From NCBI RefSeq assembly GCF_042680125.1, contig NZ_JBHTNY010000020.1: a stretch of DNA of 64,000 nt; one strand, 5' to 3'. Each line of letters begins with the position of its first letter. The first letter of the stretch is position 1. Both the position numbers and the translations under genes were made by a program. This DNA comes from Robinsoniella peoriensis (GTDB lineage: Bacteria > Bacillota > Clostridia > Lachnospirales > Lachnospiraceae). The notes beneath the pieces are model-generated. The model saw only the letters and a list, made by a program, of their open reading frames with translations, searched no databases and was not told the origin of the DNA. Below, piece by piece: positions 34,691 through 44,112 of the stretch.

Positions 34691-36493
34691 TTAATTACCT
34701 GCCCTTTCCTGTTCTATCCGTTCTGCCAAGTCATTCAGGTATTCCCAGCGCTGCATTTTTTCATCCAGTTTACCGGAAAGATCTTCCTTTTGCTGCATCA
34801 ATTCGCCTAGTTTCCCATAATTACTGGCCGCTTCCAGCATTTCCTCTTCCAGATGTTTCAGCTGTTCCTCTAGATTTTCTATATCTTCATCAATTGTTTC
34901 AAAATCCTTTTGTTCCTGATAGGTAAACTTTAATTTCTTGTCTTTTATTTTAACATTTTTAGTTTCTTTTTGAATTCCGGAGGATTGATTATCTCCGGAT
35001 GGATTTCGCAGTTCCCATGCAATAAGGTAATCAGAATATCCGCCTTCATACTGCTGTATGACTCCATTTCCTTCAAATGCAAAAATCCTGCGCACTACCC
35101 GGTCCAGAAAATAGCGGTCATGGGAAACCGTAATTACAATTCCGTCAAAACTGTCCAGATAATCTTCCAGAATCGTCAGAGTCTGTATATCCAGATCATT
35201 TGTGGGCTCATCCAGAATTAAAACATTTGGAGCCGTCATCAGAATTCGCAGAAGAAACAGACGCCGTTTCTCACCACCGGACAATTTGCCGATGAGATTC
35301 CACTGCATAGTCCCGTCAAATAGAAACCGCTCCAGCATCTGGGACGCAGTTATCGTGCCCTCCGTAGTCTGAACGTACTCGCCAGCCTCTCTGATGTAAT
35401 CAATGACTTTCATAGAATCATCCATTGCTTCACTTTCCTGTGAAAAATAACCGATCTTCACAGTTTGTCCAATATCAATGGTTCCACAGTCCGGTTCTGT
35501 AATACCGTTTATAATCTTAAGCAGAGTACTTTTTCCACATCCATTTGGACCAATGATACCAATACGCTCGCCTTTTAAAAATATATATGAGTAGTCTCTG
35601 AACAGTACTTTTTCGCCATAAGACTTTGACAGTCCGGCTACTTCTATTGTTTTTCGTCCAAGCCTGGTGGAGATGGAGTTCATTTCAACAGACAGATCTT
35701 CTTGGGGACCTCTTCGTTCCTTCATTTCCTCAATTCTGGCAATATGGGCTTTTTGTTTAGTAGAACGTGCCCTGGCACCTCTGGCAAGCCATTCCAGCTC
35801 TGTTTTTAAGATACTCTGCCGCTTGCGCTCCGTTGCAACTTCCATATTCTGCCTGGCCTCTTTTAAACGGACAAATTCAGAATAATTTCCGGGGTAATTG
35901 TAAATCTGCCCTTTATCGATTTCAACAATACGATTCGATACACGATCCAGAAAATAACGGTCATGAGTAACCATAATCAGTGCGCCCCGGAACTGGTTCA
36001 GATATTCCTCCAGCCATTCAGACATGGCATTGTCCAGATGGTTGGTAGGCTCATCGAGTATCAGAATTTCAGCTGTGGCAAGCAGTATATTTGCCAAAGC
36101 CACTCTCTTTTTCTGTCCGCCGGACAATTGGCTGATCTTCTGATTGAAATCTTCTATTTCCAGCTTATTCAGCATGGACTTTGCTTCACTCTCTAAAGAC
36201 CATTCATTTAATTTTGTCTTATTTAGATACATAACTGCTTCAAGAGCAGTCATATCCTCATTAAATTCAGGATTCTGGGACAAAAAACGTATGGTAACCT
36301 GATTTCCTTTGGTTACCTTGCCGGAATCGGGAATCTCAAGTCCCGCTGCTATTTTCAGCAGCGTAGACTTACCTGTTCCATTAATTCCGATCAGACCGAC
36401 TTTATCACCTTCGTTAATACTAAAATCAGCCTGATCAAATAATTTCCGTTCTGTAAAAGCGTGTGTCAGATTTTCTATCGTCAATAAATTCAT
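34691..36493 (-). CDS. ABC-F ATPase, YfmR/Uup type
   Basis: 600 residues with two ABC ATPase domains in one chain and no membrane segments: Walker A GINGTGKST (about 36-44) and GPNGCGKST (about 320), signatures LSGGQKKRVALA and LSGGEKRRLFLL. The inter-domain linker holds ELEWLARGARARSTKQKA, which in ABC-F proteins contacts the P-site tRNA of the ribosome. The C-terminus (about 515-600) is a coiled coil as in Uup and YfmR. These proteins relieve stalled or difficult translation; antibiotic resistance ABC-F proteins are related but this one looks housekeeping. It lies 15 bases after xth. Confidence 0.92.
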   Translation of the reverse strand: MNLLTIENLTHAFTERKLFDQADFSINEGDKVGLIGINGTGKSTLLKIAAGLEIPDSGKVTKGNQVTIRFLSQNPEFNEDMTALEAVMYLNKTKLNEWSLESEAKSMLNKLEIEDFNQKISQLSGGQKKRVALANILLATAEILILDEPTNHLDNAMSEWLEEYLNQFRGALIMVTHDRYFLDRVSNRIVEIDKGQIYNYPGNYSEFVRLKEARQNMEVATERKRQSILKTELEWLARGARARSTKQKAHIARIEEMKERRGPQEDLSVEMNSISTRLGRKTIEVAGLSKSYGEKVLFRDYSYIFLKGERIGIIGPNGCGKSTLLKIINGITEPDCGTIDIGQTVKIGYFSQESEAMDDSMKVIDYIREAGEYVQTTEGTITASQMLERFLFDGTMQWNLIGKLSGGEKRRLFLLRILMTAPNVLILDEPTNDLDIQTLTILEDYLDSFDGIVITVSHDRYFLDRVVRRIFAFEGNGVIQQYEGGYSDYLIAWELRNPSGDNQSSGIQKETKNVKIKDKKLKFTYQEQKDFETIDEDIENLEEQLKHLEEEMLEAASNYGKLGELMQQKEDLSGKLDEKMQRWEYLNDLAERIEQERAGN

Positions 36494-36508
36494 AAGTTCA
36501 TTCCTATT

Positions 36509-37264
36509 CTACAAATCAATGTCTAATTCTACCGGGCAATGGTCGGAGCCGAATATTTCCGTATGGATCTTTGCATCTTCCAGCTTGTCCTTCAAAGAGT
36601 CGGAAACACAGAAATAGTCAATTCTCCACCCTGCATTCTTTTCTCTGGCTTTAAAACGGTAAGACCACCAGGAGTATATACCTTCCTGATCCGGATAAAA
36701 ATGGCGGTAGGAATCGATAAAGCCGGAGCGAACCACATGTGTGAATTTTTCACGTTCTTCATCTGTAAATCCCGCATTTTTGCGGTTTGTTTTCGGATTC
36801 TTCAAATCAATTTCTTCATGAGCCACATTTAAGTCTCCACAGAAAATCACTGGTTTGCTCTCTTCCAGTTTCTTCAGATATTTAAGAAAATCATCTTCCC
36901 ACTGCATCCGGTAAGGCAGTCTCGCTAATTCGTTCTGAGAATTAGGCGTATATACCGTTATCAGGTAAAAATCTTTGAATTCCAGAGTGATTACCCGGCC
37001 TTCCTGGTCGTGTTCTTCCATGCCAATACCATAACTGACACTGACAGGCTCCTCTTTCGTAAACACCGCAGTTCCGGAATATCCCTTCTTTACTGCATAA
37101 TTCCAATACTGGTGATAACCTTCTAAATCCAGATCTATCTGCCCTGCCTGCAGCTTACTTTCCTGAATACAGAAAATATCAGCATCTATATCCCGAAAGA
37201 AATCTAAAAACCCTTTTTGGACGCAGGCACGCAGTCCATTTACATTCCATGATATTAATTTCAT
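36509..37264 (-). CDS. xth: exodeoxyribonuclease III
   Basis: 251 residues of the exonuclease III/AP endonuclease family, which cuts DNA at abasic sites and trims 3' ends in base excision repair. Family motifs: SWNVNGLRA, IFCIQESKLQ (metal Glu), GDLNVAHEEIDLKNP, WWSYR and the C-terminal GSDHCPVELDI with the catalytic Asp-His. ATG at 37264 follows AAAGGTAATAAT; the 16-codon upstream extension lacks support. It is the first gene of an operon with the ABC-F, GlgX-like and DUF5662 genes. A small palindrome lies just upstream of its ribosome site. Confidence 0.95.
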   Translation of the reverse strand: MKLISWNVNGLRACVQKGFLDFFRDIDADIFCIQESKLQAGQIDLDLEGYHQYWNYAVKKGYSGTAVFTKEEPVSVSYGIGMEEHDQEGRVITLEFKDFYLITVYTPNSQNELARLPYRMQWEDDFLKYLKKLEESKPVIFCGDLNVAHEEIDLKNPKTNRKNAGFTDEEREKFTHVVRSGFIDSYRHFYPDQEGIYSWWSYRFKAREKNAGWRIDYFCVSDSLKDKLEDAKIHTEIFGSDHCPVELDIDL

Positions 37265-37279
37265 ATTATTACCTTTGCA

Positions 37280-37301
37280 TATTACAGGCTCACCTGCAAT
37301 A
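37280..37301. repeat. short interspersed palindrome upstream of xth
   Basis: TATTACAGG and CCTGCAATA form a 9-bp stem (one wobble) with loop CTCA. In the xth mRNA it reads GCCTGTAATATGCAAAGG, running straight into the ribosome site. Closely similar sequences stand before nmo and fabD. Confidence 0.5.
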
Positions 37302-37338
37302 AGCCCTTTCACTTTCGTCTATTCACATAGATAGATTG

Positions 37339-37367
37339 ATTATAATATACGGAATCGTAAAAGTAAA
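37339..37367 (-). promoter_or_regulatory. promoter of the xth operon
   Basis: Minus-strand TTTACT (37362-37367), a 17-bp spacer and a perfect TATAAT (37339-37344), about 75 bases before the xth ATG. Confidence 0.8.
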
Positions 37368-37453
37368 GGTCGTTTGTGCACAGAAACGCGGGCTGTGTGT
37401 GATTCAACGGCACTTTAATCATGTACTGAATAAAATCCAATCCCAATTCAGCC

Positions 37454-37482
37454 TTGCATTTTGTGTCTGGTTACACTAAACT
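37454..37482 (+). promoter_or_regulatory. promoter of the ClC gene
   Basis: TTGCAT (37454-37459), a 17-bp spacer and TAAACT (37477-37482), about 45 bases before the ATG. No fluoride riboswitch was recognised in the leader. Confidence 0.65.
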
Positions 37483-37528
37483 AAAAGAAAGAGAAATTAT
37501 ATAAAGATTAGAGGTTGATTACATAATC

Positions 37529-38788
37529 ATGAGAAGTAAATTCAAGATTCATCTGCGTTACTCTATGGATTTCACATTCATTTTCTTTAAGTGGGTTCTG
37601 TGTGCAATATTGATGGGGGTGATCTGCGGAGCAATTGGTACCGCATTTCATTTCAGTGTTCACTATGCATCGGATCTTTTGTCTGTTCATACCTGGCTGC
37701 TTTATCTGCTGCCGGTTTCCGGCCTGCTCATAGGATTTCTGTACAAAATCTGTAAAATGGAAAACGATAAGGGTACCAACAGTATCCTGCAATCCATTCG
37801 AACGTCCCAGGAAGCACCTGCCAGACTTGCGCCCCTGATATTTATCGGTACTGCGCTTACCCACCTGTGCGGCGGTTCTTCCGGCCGAGAAGGGGCAGCT
37901 CTTCAGATTGGGGGCAGTATCGGTACCTGGTTTGGTCATTTCATCCATTTGAATGAGAAAGACCGCCATCTGATTACGATGTGCGGTATGAGTGCTCTCT
38001 TCTCTGCCGTCTTTTCAACACCGATAACTGCGGCTTTCTTCTGCATGGAAGTCATCAGTGTGGGTATCATTCATTACAGCGCATTTGTGCCGTGTCTGAT
38101 CTCTGCAATTATTGCCAACCATCTGGCTTCGTATCTGGGTGTAGAACCTACGACATTTTCCGTACCGCTTCAGCATGCATTCGGACTTGCGCTGGGTGGA
38201 AAAATTATTGTGCTGGCGGCTGTCTGCGCTCTGGTAAGCATGATTTTTTGCATTATCATGCATAAAGCAGGAGAACTTTACCAGAAATTCCTGAAGAATA
38301 TGTATTTGCGGTTTTTTGTGGGCGGCTGCCTGGTGGTTGGATTAACGCTCCTTGTGGGAAGCCGTGATTATAATGGTACCGGTATGGAGTTAATCTATAA
38401 GGCAATGAACGGAGAAGCCAGACCGGAAGCATTTTTATTAAAAATGATATTTACAGCAGTAACACTTGGTGCCGGTTTTAAAGGCGGCGAAATTGTTCCT
38501 TCTTTCTGCATTGGAGCTACTTTGGGAGCCACGGTCGGAAGTCTGCTTGGGATGGATCCGGGTCTTGCTGCGGCAATCGGTCTGGTATCTTTATTCTGCG
38601 GGGTCATTAATTGTCCGATTGCATCGATTCTCCTTAGTATCGAGCTTTTTGGCTCTTCCAATCTGCTGTTGTTCTGTATTGCCTGCGGGGTTAGTTATAT
38701 GCTCTCCGGCTACTACGGTATCTACAGTGCCCAAAGAATCATGTATTCGAAACTGCATCCGCAATTTATTAACAAACAGACAAAATAA
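37529..38788 (+). CDS. ClC-family anion channel or antiporter
   Basis: 419 residues with about ten or more membrane segments in the ClC fold. The gating-glutamate loop is GGSSGREGAALQIGGSIG (Glu121), and the later anion-binding loop is GGEIVPSFCIG in place of GxFxP. The first filter motif, GSGIP in chloride transporters, reads KGTNSIL here (81-87), so the central Ser is not conserved; fluoride-specific ClCs also depart at this position. Ion identity is therefore open. There is no cytoplasmic CBS domain. The ATG at 37529 has only a distant GAGG as ribosome site. Confidence 0.87.
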   Translation: MRSKFKIHLRYSMDFTFIFFKWVLCAILMGVICGAIGTAFHFSVHYASDLLSVHTWLLYLLPVSGLLIGFLYKICKMENDKGTNSILQSIRTSQEAPARLAPLIFIGTALTHLCGGSSGREGAALQIGGSIGTWFGHFIHLNEKDRHLITMCGMSALFSAVFSTPITAAFFCMEVISVGIIHYSAFVPCLISAIIANHLASYLGVEPTTFSVPLQHAFGLALGGKIIVLAAVCALVSMIFCIIMHKAGELYQKFLKNMYLRFFVGGCLVVGLTLLVGSRDYNGTGMELIYKAMNGEARPEAFLLKMIFTAVTLGAGFKGGEIVPSFCIGATLGATVGSLLGMDPGLAAAIGLVSLFCGVINCPIASILLSIELFGSSNLLLFCIACGVSYMLSGYYGIYSAQRIMYSKLHPQFINKQTK

Positions 38789-38866
38789 AGGCTTGCAATT
38801 CTATGGCACATCTGATAAAGTGATGGGGAGATACTAAATAATAACATTTAAAGCGAGGTACTTACT

Positions 38867-39244
38867 ATGAGCGAACATGAACACGATTTAGACTGCAGTG
38901 GCGGCTGTGATTCCTGTGGATGCGGATGTGACCACGACCATGAAGAAGGTGCTACCGTAACTCTTACTATGGATAATGGCGACGTTGTCGAATGTGCGGT
39001 ATTAACAATCTTCCCGGCTGGTGACAAAGAATATATTGCCCTTCTTCCATTAAATGAAGAGGGTGAAAACGAAGAGGGAGAAGTTTTCTTATATCGCTTC
39101 TCTGAAGAAAATGGAAATCCAATGTTAGAGAATATTGAAGACGATGATGAATATGAAGCTGCAGCTGATGCATTTGATGAGTTTCTGGATGGCCAGGAAT
39201 ATGATGAAATAGTAGATGCTGAAGAGGAAGAAGACGAAGAATAA
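38867..39244 (+). CDS. DUF1292 protein with Cys/His-rich N-terminus
   Basis: 125 residues. Residues about 27-110 match DUF1292 (YrzB-like: VTLTMDNGDVVECAVLTIFPAGDKEYIALLP), a small acidic family of unknown function common in Firmicutes. The first 26 residues carry an unusual run of six cysteines and several histidines (DCSGGCDSCGCGCDHDHEE), which suggests metal binding, and the C-terminus is almost wholly acidic. The ribosome site is GCGAGG. The gene is followed by a strong terminator. Confidence 0.85.
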   Translation: MSEHEHDLDCSGGCDSCGCGCDHDHEEGATVTLTMDNGDVVECAVLTIFPAGDKEYIALLPLNEEGENEEGEVFLYRFSEENGNPMLENIEDDDEYEAAADAFDEFLDGQEYDEIVDAEEEEDEE

Positions 39245-39280
39245 TCTTTGTCAGTAATGAATAATATTTTGGTATATCAC

Positions 39281-39317
39281 AAATCCCCCACCGTTTAATT
39301 CCGGCAGGGGATTTTTT
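39281..39317. terminator. terminator between DUF1292 and the helicase
   Basis: AAATCCCC/GGGGATTT with an inner CCG/CGG stem, followed on the plus strand by six T. It lies between convergent genes and may act on both. Confidence 0.88.
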
Positions 39318-39333
39318 GATATTCATTAAGTAA

Positions 39334-41178
39334 TCAACCGGCTGTTTTCACATCCTGCTTCAAATTTTCCAAAAACACAGAAGGCATCAGATTCTTCCCA
39401 TAGCGTTCCCGTATGGAATACATATGGAGATGTTCTTTTGCTCTTGTCATACCCACATAGAACATACGTCGTTCTTCCTGCATGTCCGCATCCAATATGG
39501 CTTTTCTGTGGGGAATAATCCCCTCATTTATATCAATAATAAACACATTTGCAAATTCCAGGCCTTTGGAGCTGTGCAGCGTGGTAAAGGTCACCGCGTT
39601 GGATACCCTATTCTGCTCTTTTGCCTGATCATTCAGAGCCTTTGTGTATTCTTCAATATGGGCAAACCAGGCTTCAAATGTCTTAAAGTCTTTTGCTCCC
39701 TCCTGCATTTCATTTAATACTTCATAGAGATCTTCTGCTTTTATCTTCCTGAAATCTGCATACTCATTCAAATATGCTTCATACCCGATTCCATGACGTA
39801 TAAAATTAATCGCTGCATATGGGTTCATCCTTTTTAAAATATTCAGCTGATATTCCAATTGTTCGATCCGTTCGACTACCCAGTGCTTATCATCATAATA
39901 TTTTTTGAGATTTTCCAATGATACTTGCGCTTCATCTAAACATTCTCTTCCGATATACCGGTTTGGACGGTTCATAACCTGGAGAAATTCCCGGCGTTCA
40001 CGGCTTCCAAGTGCCAGATGAATGTAGCTGATCACATTTTTAGCAATCCAGTGATCGTAGATATTTGGCATGCTGTCCCTCATTTTGAAAGGTATATTAT
40101 ATTCCATGAATTTCTCAGCTAAGAGCCGGGCATCGGTATTTGTCCGAAACAGGATGGCAATATCGCTGTATTGATAATCCTGTTTGATATACTCCTGCAC
40201 TTTCTTAATAATATGAGCACATTCCTGGGGCTGATTTGCAAATGTGTGGAGTTCGATCTTATCACCAGATTCTTTTACCTCTTTCATATTCTTCTGAAAG
40301 CGCATCTGATTGTGCCGGATAACAAGTTCGGCTGCTTTTACAATATTACCGGTGCATCGGAAGTTTTGATCCAGCAGTATGGTCTTTGTATCTTTAAATT
40401 CTTTTGGAAAATTCAACATTATTTCCGGTTTCGCACCACGGAACCGGTATATTGACTGATCGTCATCGCCTACAATAAATATGTTATTTTCCGGAGCCGC
40501 CAGCATCTTGACGATCTCATACTGAATCGTATTGATATCCTGAAATTCATCCACCAATATGTAACGGTACCGGTTCTGCCAGCCCAGCAGGATATCCGGC
40601 CGTTCCTTTAACAGCTGGTAAGTATAAACCAGCATATCATCAAAGTCCAGGCGGTTTTCCCTTTCCAGGCGCTGCTGGTATTTTTGATAAATATCACGGA
40701 ATGCATTTTCCGAACAGGTCGTCGAATAATAGTGTTCTAATGGGATCTGATCATTTTTTACGAGACTGATCTCAGAAATAATGCCTCCGATAAAATCCGC
40801 CTCATCTTCGATATCCAGATTCATCCGCCCTACAATGTCTTTTAGATATTGATGCTTCTGATCCTCGCGGAGTATATTTTCTCCGGTAAAATGATAGGCA
40901 TGTTTTAATATTCCAAAAAATATTGCGTGAAAGGTTCCAAAAGTAACCTGGGTCTGTTCCTGTTCCATTAAACGTAAAAAACGCTGCCGCATTTCCTGTG
41001 CCGCCGCTTTTGTAAAAGTAATGACCAGTATTTCCATCGGGTTAATCCCGTAGTTCTGAATCAGATATTTTGTCCGCTCTGTGATAACGGTTGTCTTTCC
41101 GGAACCGGGTCCGGCGAGCACGATCATGGGACCATCTTTGTGGGTAATCGCCCGCGACTGAGCCTTAGTAAAACTCAT
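39334..41178 (-). CDS. UvrD/PcrA-type superfamily 1 DNA helicase, short form
   Basis: 614 residues with the SF1A motifs in order: Walker A LAGPGSGKTTVITERT (about 21-36), VITFTKAAAQEMRQR, Walker B ILVDEFQDINTIQY, GDDDQSIYRFRGA, LDQNFRC, and VTFTTLHSSKGLEFANVFIID, then EERRMFYVGMTRAKEHL. It unwinds DNA in a 3'-5' direction using ATP. At 614 residues it is about 100 shorter than PcrA/UvrD and stops soon after the last motif, so it lacks their C-terminal RNA-polymerase-interacting Tudor-like tail. The ATG at 41178 follows GGAGGAAATACGA. It lies 111 bases after gltX. Confidence 0.9.
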   Translation of the reverse strand: MSFTKAQSRAITHKDGPMIVLAGPGSGKTTVITERTKYLIQNYGINPMEILVITFTKAAAQEMRQRFLRLMEQEQTQVTFGTFHAIFFGILKHAYHFTGENILREDQKHQYLKDIVGRMNLDIEDEADFIGGIISEISLVKNDQIPLEHYYSTTCSENAFRDIYQKYQQRLERENRLDFDDMLVYTYQLLKERPDILLGWQNRYRYILVDEFQDINTIQYEIVKMLAAPENNIFIVGDDDQSIYRFRGAKPEIMLNFPKEFKDTKTILLDQNFRCTGNIVKAAELVIRHNQMRFQKNMKEVKESGDKIELHTFANQPQECAHIIKKVQEYIKQDYQYSDIAILFRTNTDARLLAEKFMEYNIPFKMRDSMPNIYDHWIAKNVISYIHLALGSRERREFLQVMNRPNRYIGRECLDEAQVSLENLKKYYDDKHWVVERIEQLEYQLNILKRMNPYAAINFIRHGIGYEAYLNEYADFRKIKAEDLYEVLNEMQEGAKDFKTFEAWFAHIEEYTKALNDQAKEQNRVSNAVTFTTLHSSKGLEFANVFIIDINEGIIPHRKAILDADMQEERRMFYVGMTRAKEHLHMYSIRERYGKNLMPSVFLENLKQDVKTAG

Positions 41179-41289
41179 TCGTATTTCCTCCAATCGCGCA
41201 CTCAATGCGCCTAAAATCAGTTTTATAGCCCTTAATAGGGACGATGCATGGTTGCACCGCCCCCCACTGGGTGTATTTATGACCCTTAC

Positions 41290-42741
41290 TTAGTTACCCA
41301 ATTTTTCAATTGCAGCTTTGATGCGGGCAATTGATTCTTCTTTACCGATGATTTCCATGATCTCCGTAGCGCCTGCAGGTGTCATCTGCTTTCCGGACAC
41401 AGCAGTACGAACCGGCCACATAACATATCCGTTTTTACATCCTTTTTCGGATACATAAGTGGAAAGCAGGGCATATAAAGCATCATTACTATAGTCATCC
41501 TGGTTTTCCAAAAGAGGAAGAAGATCTTTTAAGACAGCCAAAGAAGTCTCTTCATTTGTCTTCATCTTTTTATGTGTATACATTGCACTGTCGTATTCCG
41601 GAACTGATTCAAAGAAATCAATTAAATCCGGAATTTCCGGAAAAACTTCAATTCTGCTCTTCACCATTTCTGCAATCTTTTTTAAATCCAGATCTTTGGT
41701 AAGCGCCTGTTTGATAAATGGCAATGCTTTTTCATAGAACACATCAAAATCCATGGCCTTCATATATTCGCCATTCATCCATTTTAACTTATTGACATCA
41801 AAAACGGCAGGTGACTTACTCATATGACGGTAATCGAACGCTTCCACTAGTTCCGGAAGGGAGAAGATTTCACGGTTGTCCTGCGGGCACCAGCCAAGCA
41901 ATGCTACATAGTTTACAATTGCTTCGCTTAAAAATCCCTGTTCCAGTAAATCTTCATAAGAGGAATGACCGCTTCTTTTGCTTAACTTCTTATGTTCTTC
42001 GTTGGTAATCAGCGGGCAATGTACATATACCGGTACTTCCCAGCCAAATGCCTGATACAGGCGGTTATATTTCGGTGCGGAAGATAAATATTCATTTCCG
42101 CGAACTACATGTGTAATTCCCATTAAATGGTCATCTACAACATTGGCAAAGTTATAGGTAGGATATCCGTCTGATTTAATCAAAATCATATCATCCAGTT
42201 CTGAGTTTGGTACTTCGATCGTTCCATAGATCTCATCTTCAAACTTTGTAGTACCTTCTTTTGGCATATTCTGACGAATTACGTAAGGTATGCCTGCCGC
42301 TAATTTGGATTCAATCTCTTCTTTTGGGAGGTTCAGGCAGTGTTTATCATATACGATGATTTCCTTGCCTGCCACTTCCTGTCTTAAGGATTCCAGGCGT
42401 TCTTTATCACAGAAACAGTAATATGCTTCGCCTTTTTCAATTAACATTTTAGCATATTTCAGGTAGATTCCCTGTGCCTGTCGTTCACTCTGTACATAGG
42501 GACCTACTCCGCCATCTTTGTCCGGTCCTTCATCATGAACTAAACCTGTCTTTGCCAGGGTACGGTAAATAATATCCAGTGCGCCTTCCATAAAACGTTC
42601 CTGGTCAGTATCCTCTATTCTAAGCATAAAATCGCCGCCGTCATGCTTTGCGATTAAATATGCGTATAATGCGGTTCTTAAGTTGCCTACATGCATACGT
42701 CCGGTAGGGCTTGGTGCAAAACGTGTTCTAACCTTACTCAT
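41290..42741 (-). CDS. gltX: glutamyl-tRNA synthetase
   Basis: 483 residues, class I aminoacyl-tRNA synthetase charging tRNA-Glu and, in organisms without GlnRS, often tRNA-Gln. N-terminal RFAPSPTGRMHVGNLRTALY contains the HIGH-type motif, and EEHKKLSKRSGH contains the KMSKS-type loop. The C-terminal anticodon-binding domain spans about 330-483. ATG at 42741 follows AAGGAGGAGAATTAAA. It has its own promoter at 42791-42820. Confidence 0.96.
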   Translation of the reverse strand: MSKVRTRFAPSPTGRMHVGNLRTALYAYLIAKHDGGDFMLRIEDTDQERFMEGALDIIYRTLAKTGLVHDEGPDKDGGVGPYVQSERQAQGIYLKYAKMLIEKGEAYYCFCDKERLESLRQEVAGKEIIVYDKHCLNLPKEEIESKLAAGIPYVIRQNMPKEGTTKFEDEIYGTIEVPNSELDDMILIKSDGYPTYNFANVVDDHLMGITHVVRGNEYLSSAPKYNRLYQAFGWEVPVYVHCPLITNEEHKKLSKRSGHSSYEDLLEQGFLSEAIVNYVALLGWCPQDNREIFSLPELVEAFDYRHMSKSPAVFDVNKLKWMNGEYMKAMDFDVFYEKALPFIKQALTKDLDLKKIAEMVKSRIEVFPEIPDLIDFFESVPEYDSAMYTHKKMKTNEETSLAVLKDLLPLLENQDDYSNDALYALLSTYVSEKGCKNGYVMWPVRTAVSGKQMTPAGATEIMEIIGKEESIARIKAAIEKLGN

Positions 42742-42790
42742 TTTAATTCTCCTCCTTCTTATATTAATGCTGATTTACAGCCTAAGTCAC

Positions 42791-42820
42791 ATTATATACC
42801 GAAAGTGGTTTTTATTACAA
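42791..42820 (-). promoter_or_regulatory. gltX promoter
   Basis: Minus-strand TTGTAA (42815-42820), an 18-bp spacer and a perfect TATAAT (42791-42796). The stretch 42821-42960 upstream of it shows no gene and no other recognised element. Confidence 0.75.
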
Positions 42821-42963
42821 CCATTATTTTCGATTAAATTATAAATTTTGACATTTCTTTTGTCATCCCGGGTCTGAAAATGTTTATCTTAATATTTTTT
42901 GTATCGTATGAAACGCATACCGGATTTTGCGTAATCATGGTATCCCTGATATTTACCAGAACA

Positions 42964-42997
42964 TAAAAGGGGACAGTGCCAATTAAGTCACTGTCCT
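42964..42997 (-). terminator. terminator of the fatty acid synthesis operon
   Basis: On the minus strand GGACAGTG/CACTGTCC with a 10-base loop, followed by CCTTTTATG. It lies eight bases after the nmo stop, at the end of the long fab transcript. Confidence 0.8.
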
Positions 42998-43004
42998 CAG
43001 ATTT

Positions 43005-44060
43005 TTATTTCGTTAATTCATCCATGATATCCTTCACATGTTCCAGTTTATCCGCCCGGTACGCATTATCACCGCAGAACAGCAATGCATCCTCAGTATT
43101 TCCTTTTGCTGCATTGATCAGCGCCCGGGTAATACAGTAAGGAATGGTTGCCGGATTGCATCTTTCCAGACATTGCAGACATTTTCCATTAATTCCGATG
43201 CCTGGCTTTGGATGTTCCATAAAGTCGTTGATAATTGCCCGTCCCGGCATGCCTACCGGGCTTTTTACGATTGCAATATCTTCCTTTGATGCATTCAGAT
43301 AAGTCTGTTTGTATTCGTCACTGGCGTCACATTCGAAGGTTGTAACAAATCGGGTACCCATTTGTACACCATCGGCGCCAAGCTTTAGCGCATGATCGAT
43401 ATCCGCTCTGGTATAGATCCCTCCGGCAACCACAACCGGAATATGGGTTTCATATTTTTTAGCATATCCTTTTACGACACCTATGATGCCCTTGATTTCT
43501 TCTTCATAGACTTCCGGTGTAAAGTTTTCCAGCTGATCCAGTGAGAACCCCAGATGTCCGCCGGCTCTTGGTCCTTCAATCACGACAAGATCCGGAAGTC
43601 GTCCTGATTTGCGTTCCCACATCTTCAGGATCACGCTGGCGGATTTGATGGTGGATACAATGGGTGCTATCTTTGTCTTACTATCCTTCACTAATTCCGG
43701 CAGCATGGTAGGCAGACCGGCACCGGAGATAATTAAATCCACCCCGGATTTAACCGCAGCTTTCACATACTCAGCATAACGCTTCGTAGCAACCATAATG
43801 TTGACACCCACAATCCCATCTTTTGCAATCTGGCGTGCCTTTTTAATTTCATTGGCAATTGCCCTTAAATTTGATTCAATCGGATTAATCTCAAATCCTT
43901 CTTCCCGATAGCCAATCTGTGCGGTAGAGATAATGCCAACGCCGCCGCAGGCAGCAACATTTCCAGCCAGCCTTGACAAGCTGACGCCTACGCCCATTCC
44001 TCCCTGGATAATCGGTATTCTAGCTGTTAAATCCCCGATTTTTAACGGTTTTAATTCCAT
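43005..44060 (-). CDS. nitronate monooxygenase / FabK-like flavoprotein
   Basis: 351 residues, FMN-dependent TIM barrel of the 2-nitropropane dioxygenase family: IPIIQGGMGVGVS at the N-terminus, GVNIMVA, VIEGPRAGGHLG, VVAGGIYTRADI and GADGVQMGTRF. Related to, but distinct from, the true FabK in the same operon. A C-terminal cysteine group CLQCLERCNPATIPYC (about 290-305) is not part of FabK and suggests an extra metal or redox site. Family members oxidise nitronates or reduce double bonds; the role in fatty acid synthesis is unknown. It is the last gene of the fab operon, 52 bases after accDA. Confidence 0.88.
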   Translation of the reverse strand: MELKPLKIGDLTARIPIIQGGMGVGVSLSRLAGNVAACGGVGIISTAQIGYREEGFEINPIESNLRAIANEIKKARQIAKDGIVGVNIMVATKRYAEYVKAAVKSGVDLIISGAGLPTMLPELVKDSKTKIAPIVSTIKSASVILKMWERKSGRLPDLVVIEGPRAGGHLGFSLDQLENFTPEVYEEEIKGIIGVVKGYAKKYETHIPVVVAGGIYTRADIDHALKLGADGVQMGTRFVTTFECDASDEYKQTYLNASKEDIAIVKSPVGMPGRAIINDFMEHPKPGIGINGKCLQCLERCNPATIPYCITRALINAAKGNTEDALLFCGDNAYRADKLEHVKDIMDELTK

Positions 44061-44074
44061 TCTTACCTCCTATG

Positions 44075-44100
44075 CATATCGCAGGCTTGCCTGCGATATG
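44075..44100. repeat. short interspersed palindrome upstream of nmo
   Basis: A perfect 12-bp inverted repeat CATATCGCAGGC/GCCTGCGATATG with loop TT. In mRNA it reads GCCTGCGATATGCATAGG and runs into the nmo ribosome site. Related copies precede xth and fabD. Confidence 0.65.
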
Positions 44101-44112
44101 GTTGACTGTCTG

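Noticed and set aside
37313..37528. Fluoride (crcB) riboswitch before the ClC gene
   Set aside because: None of the conserved crcB-motif bases were found in the leader.
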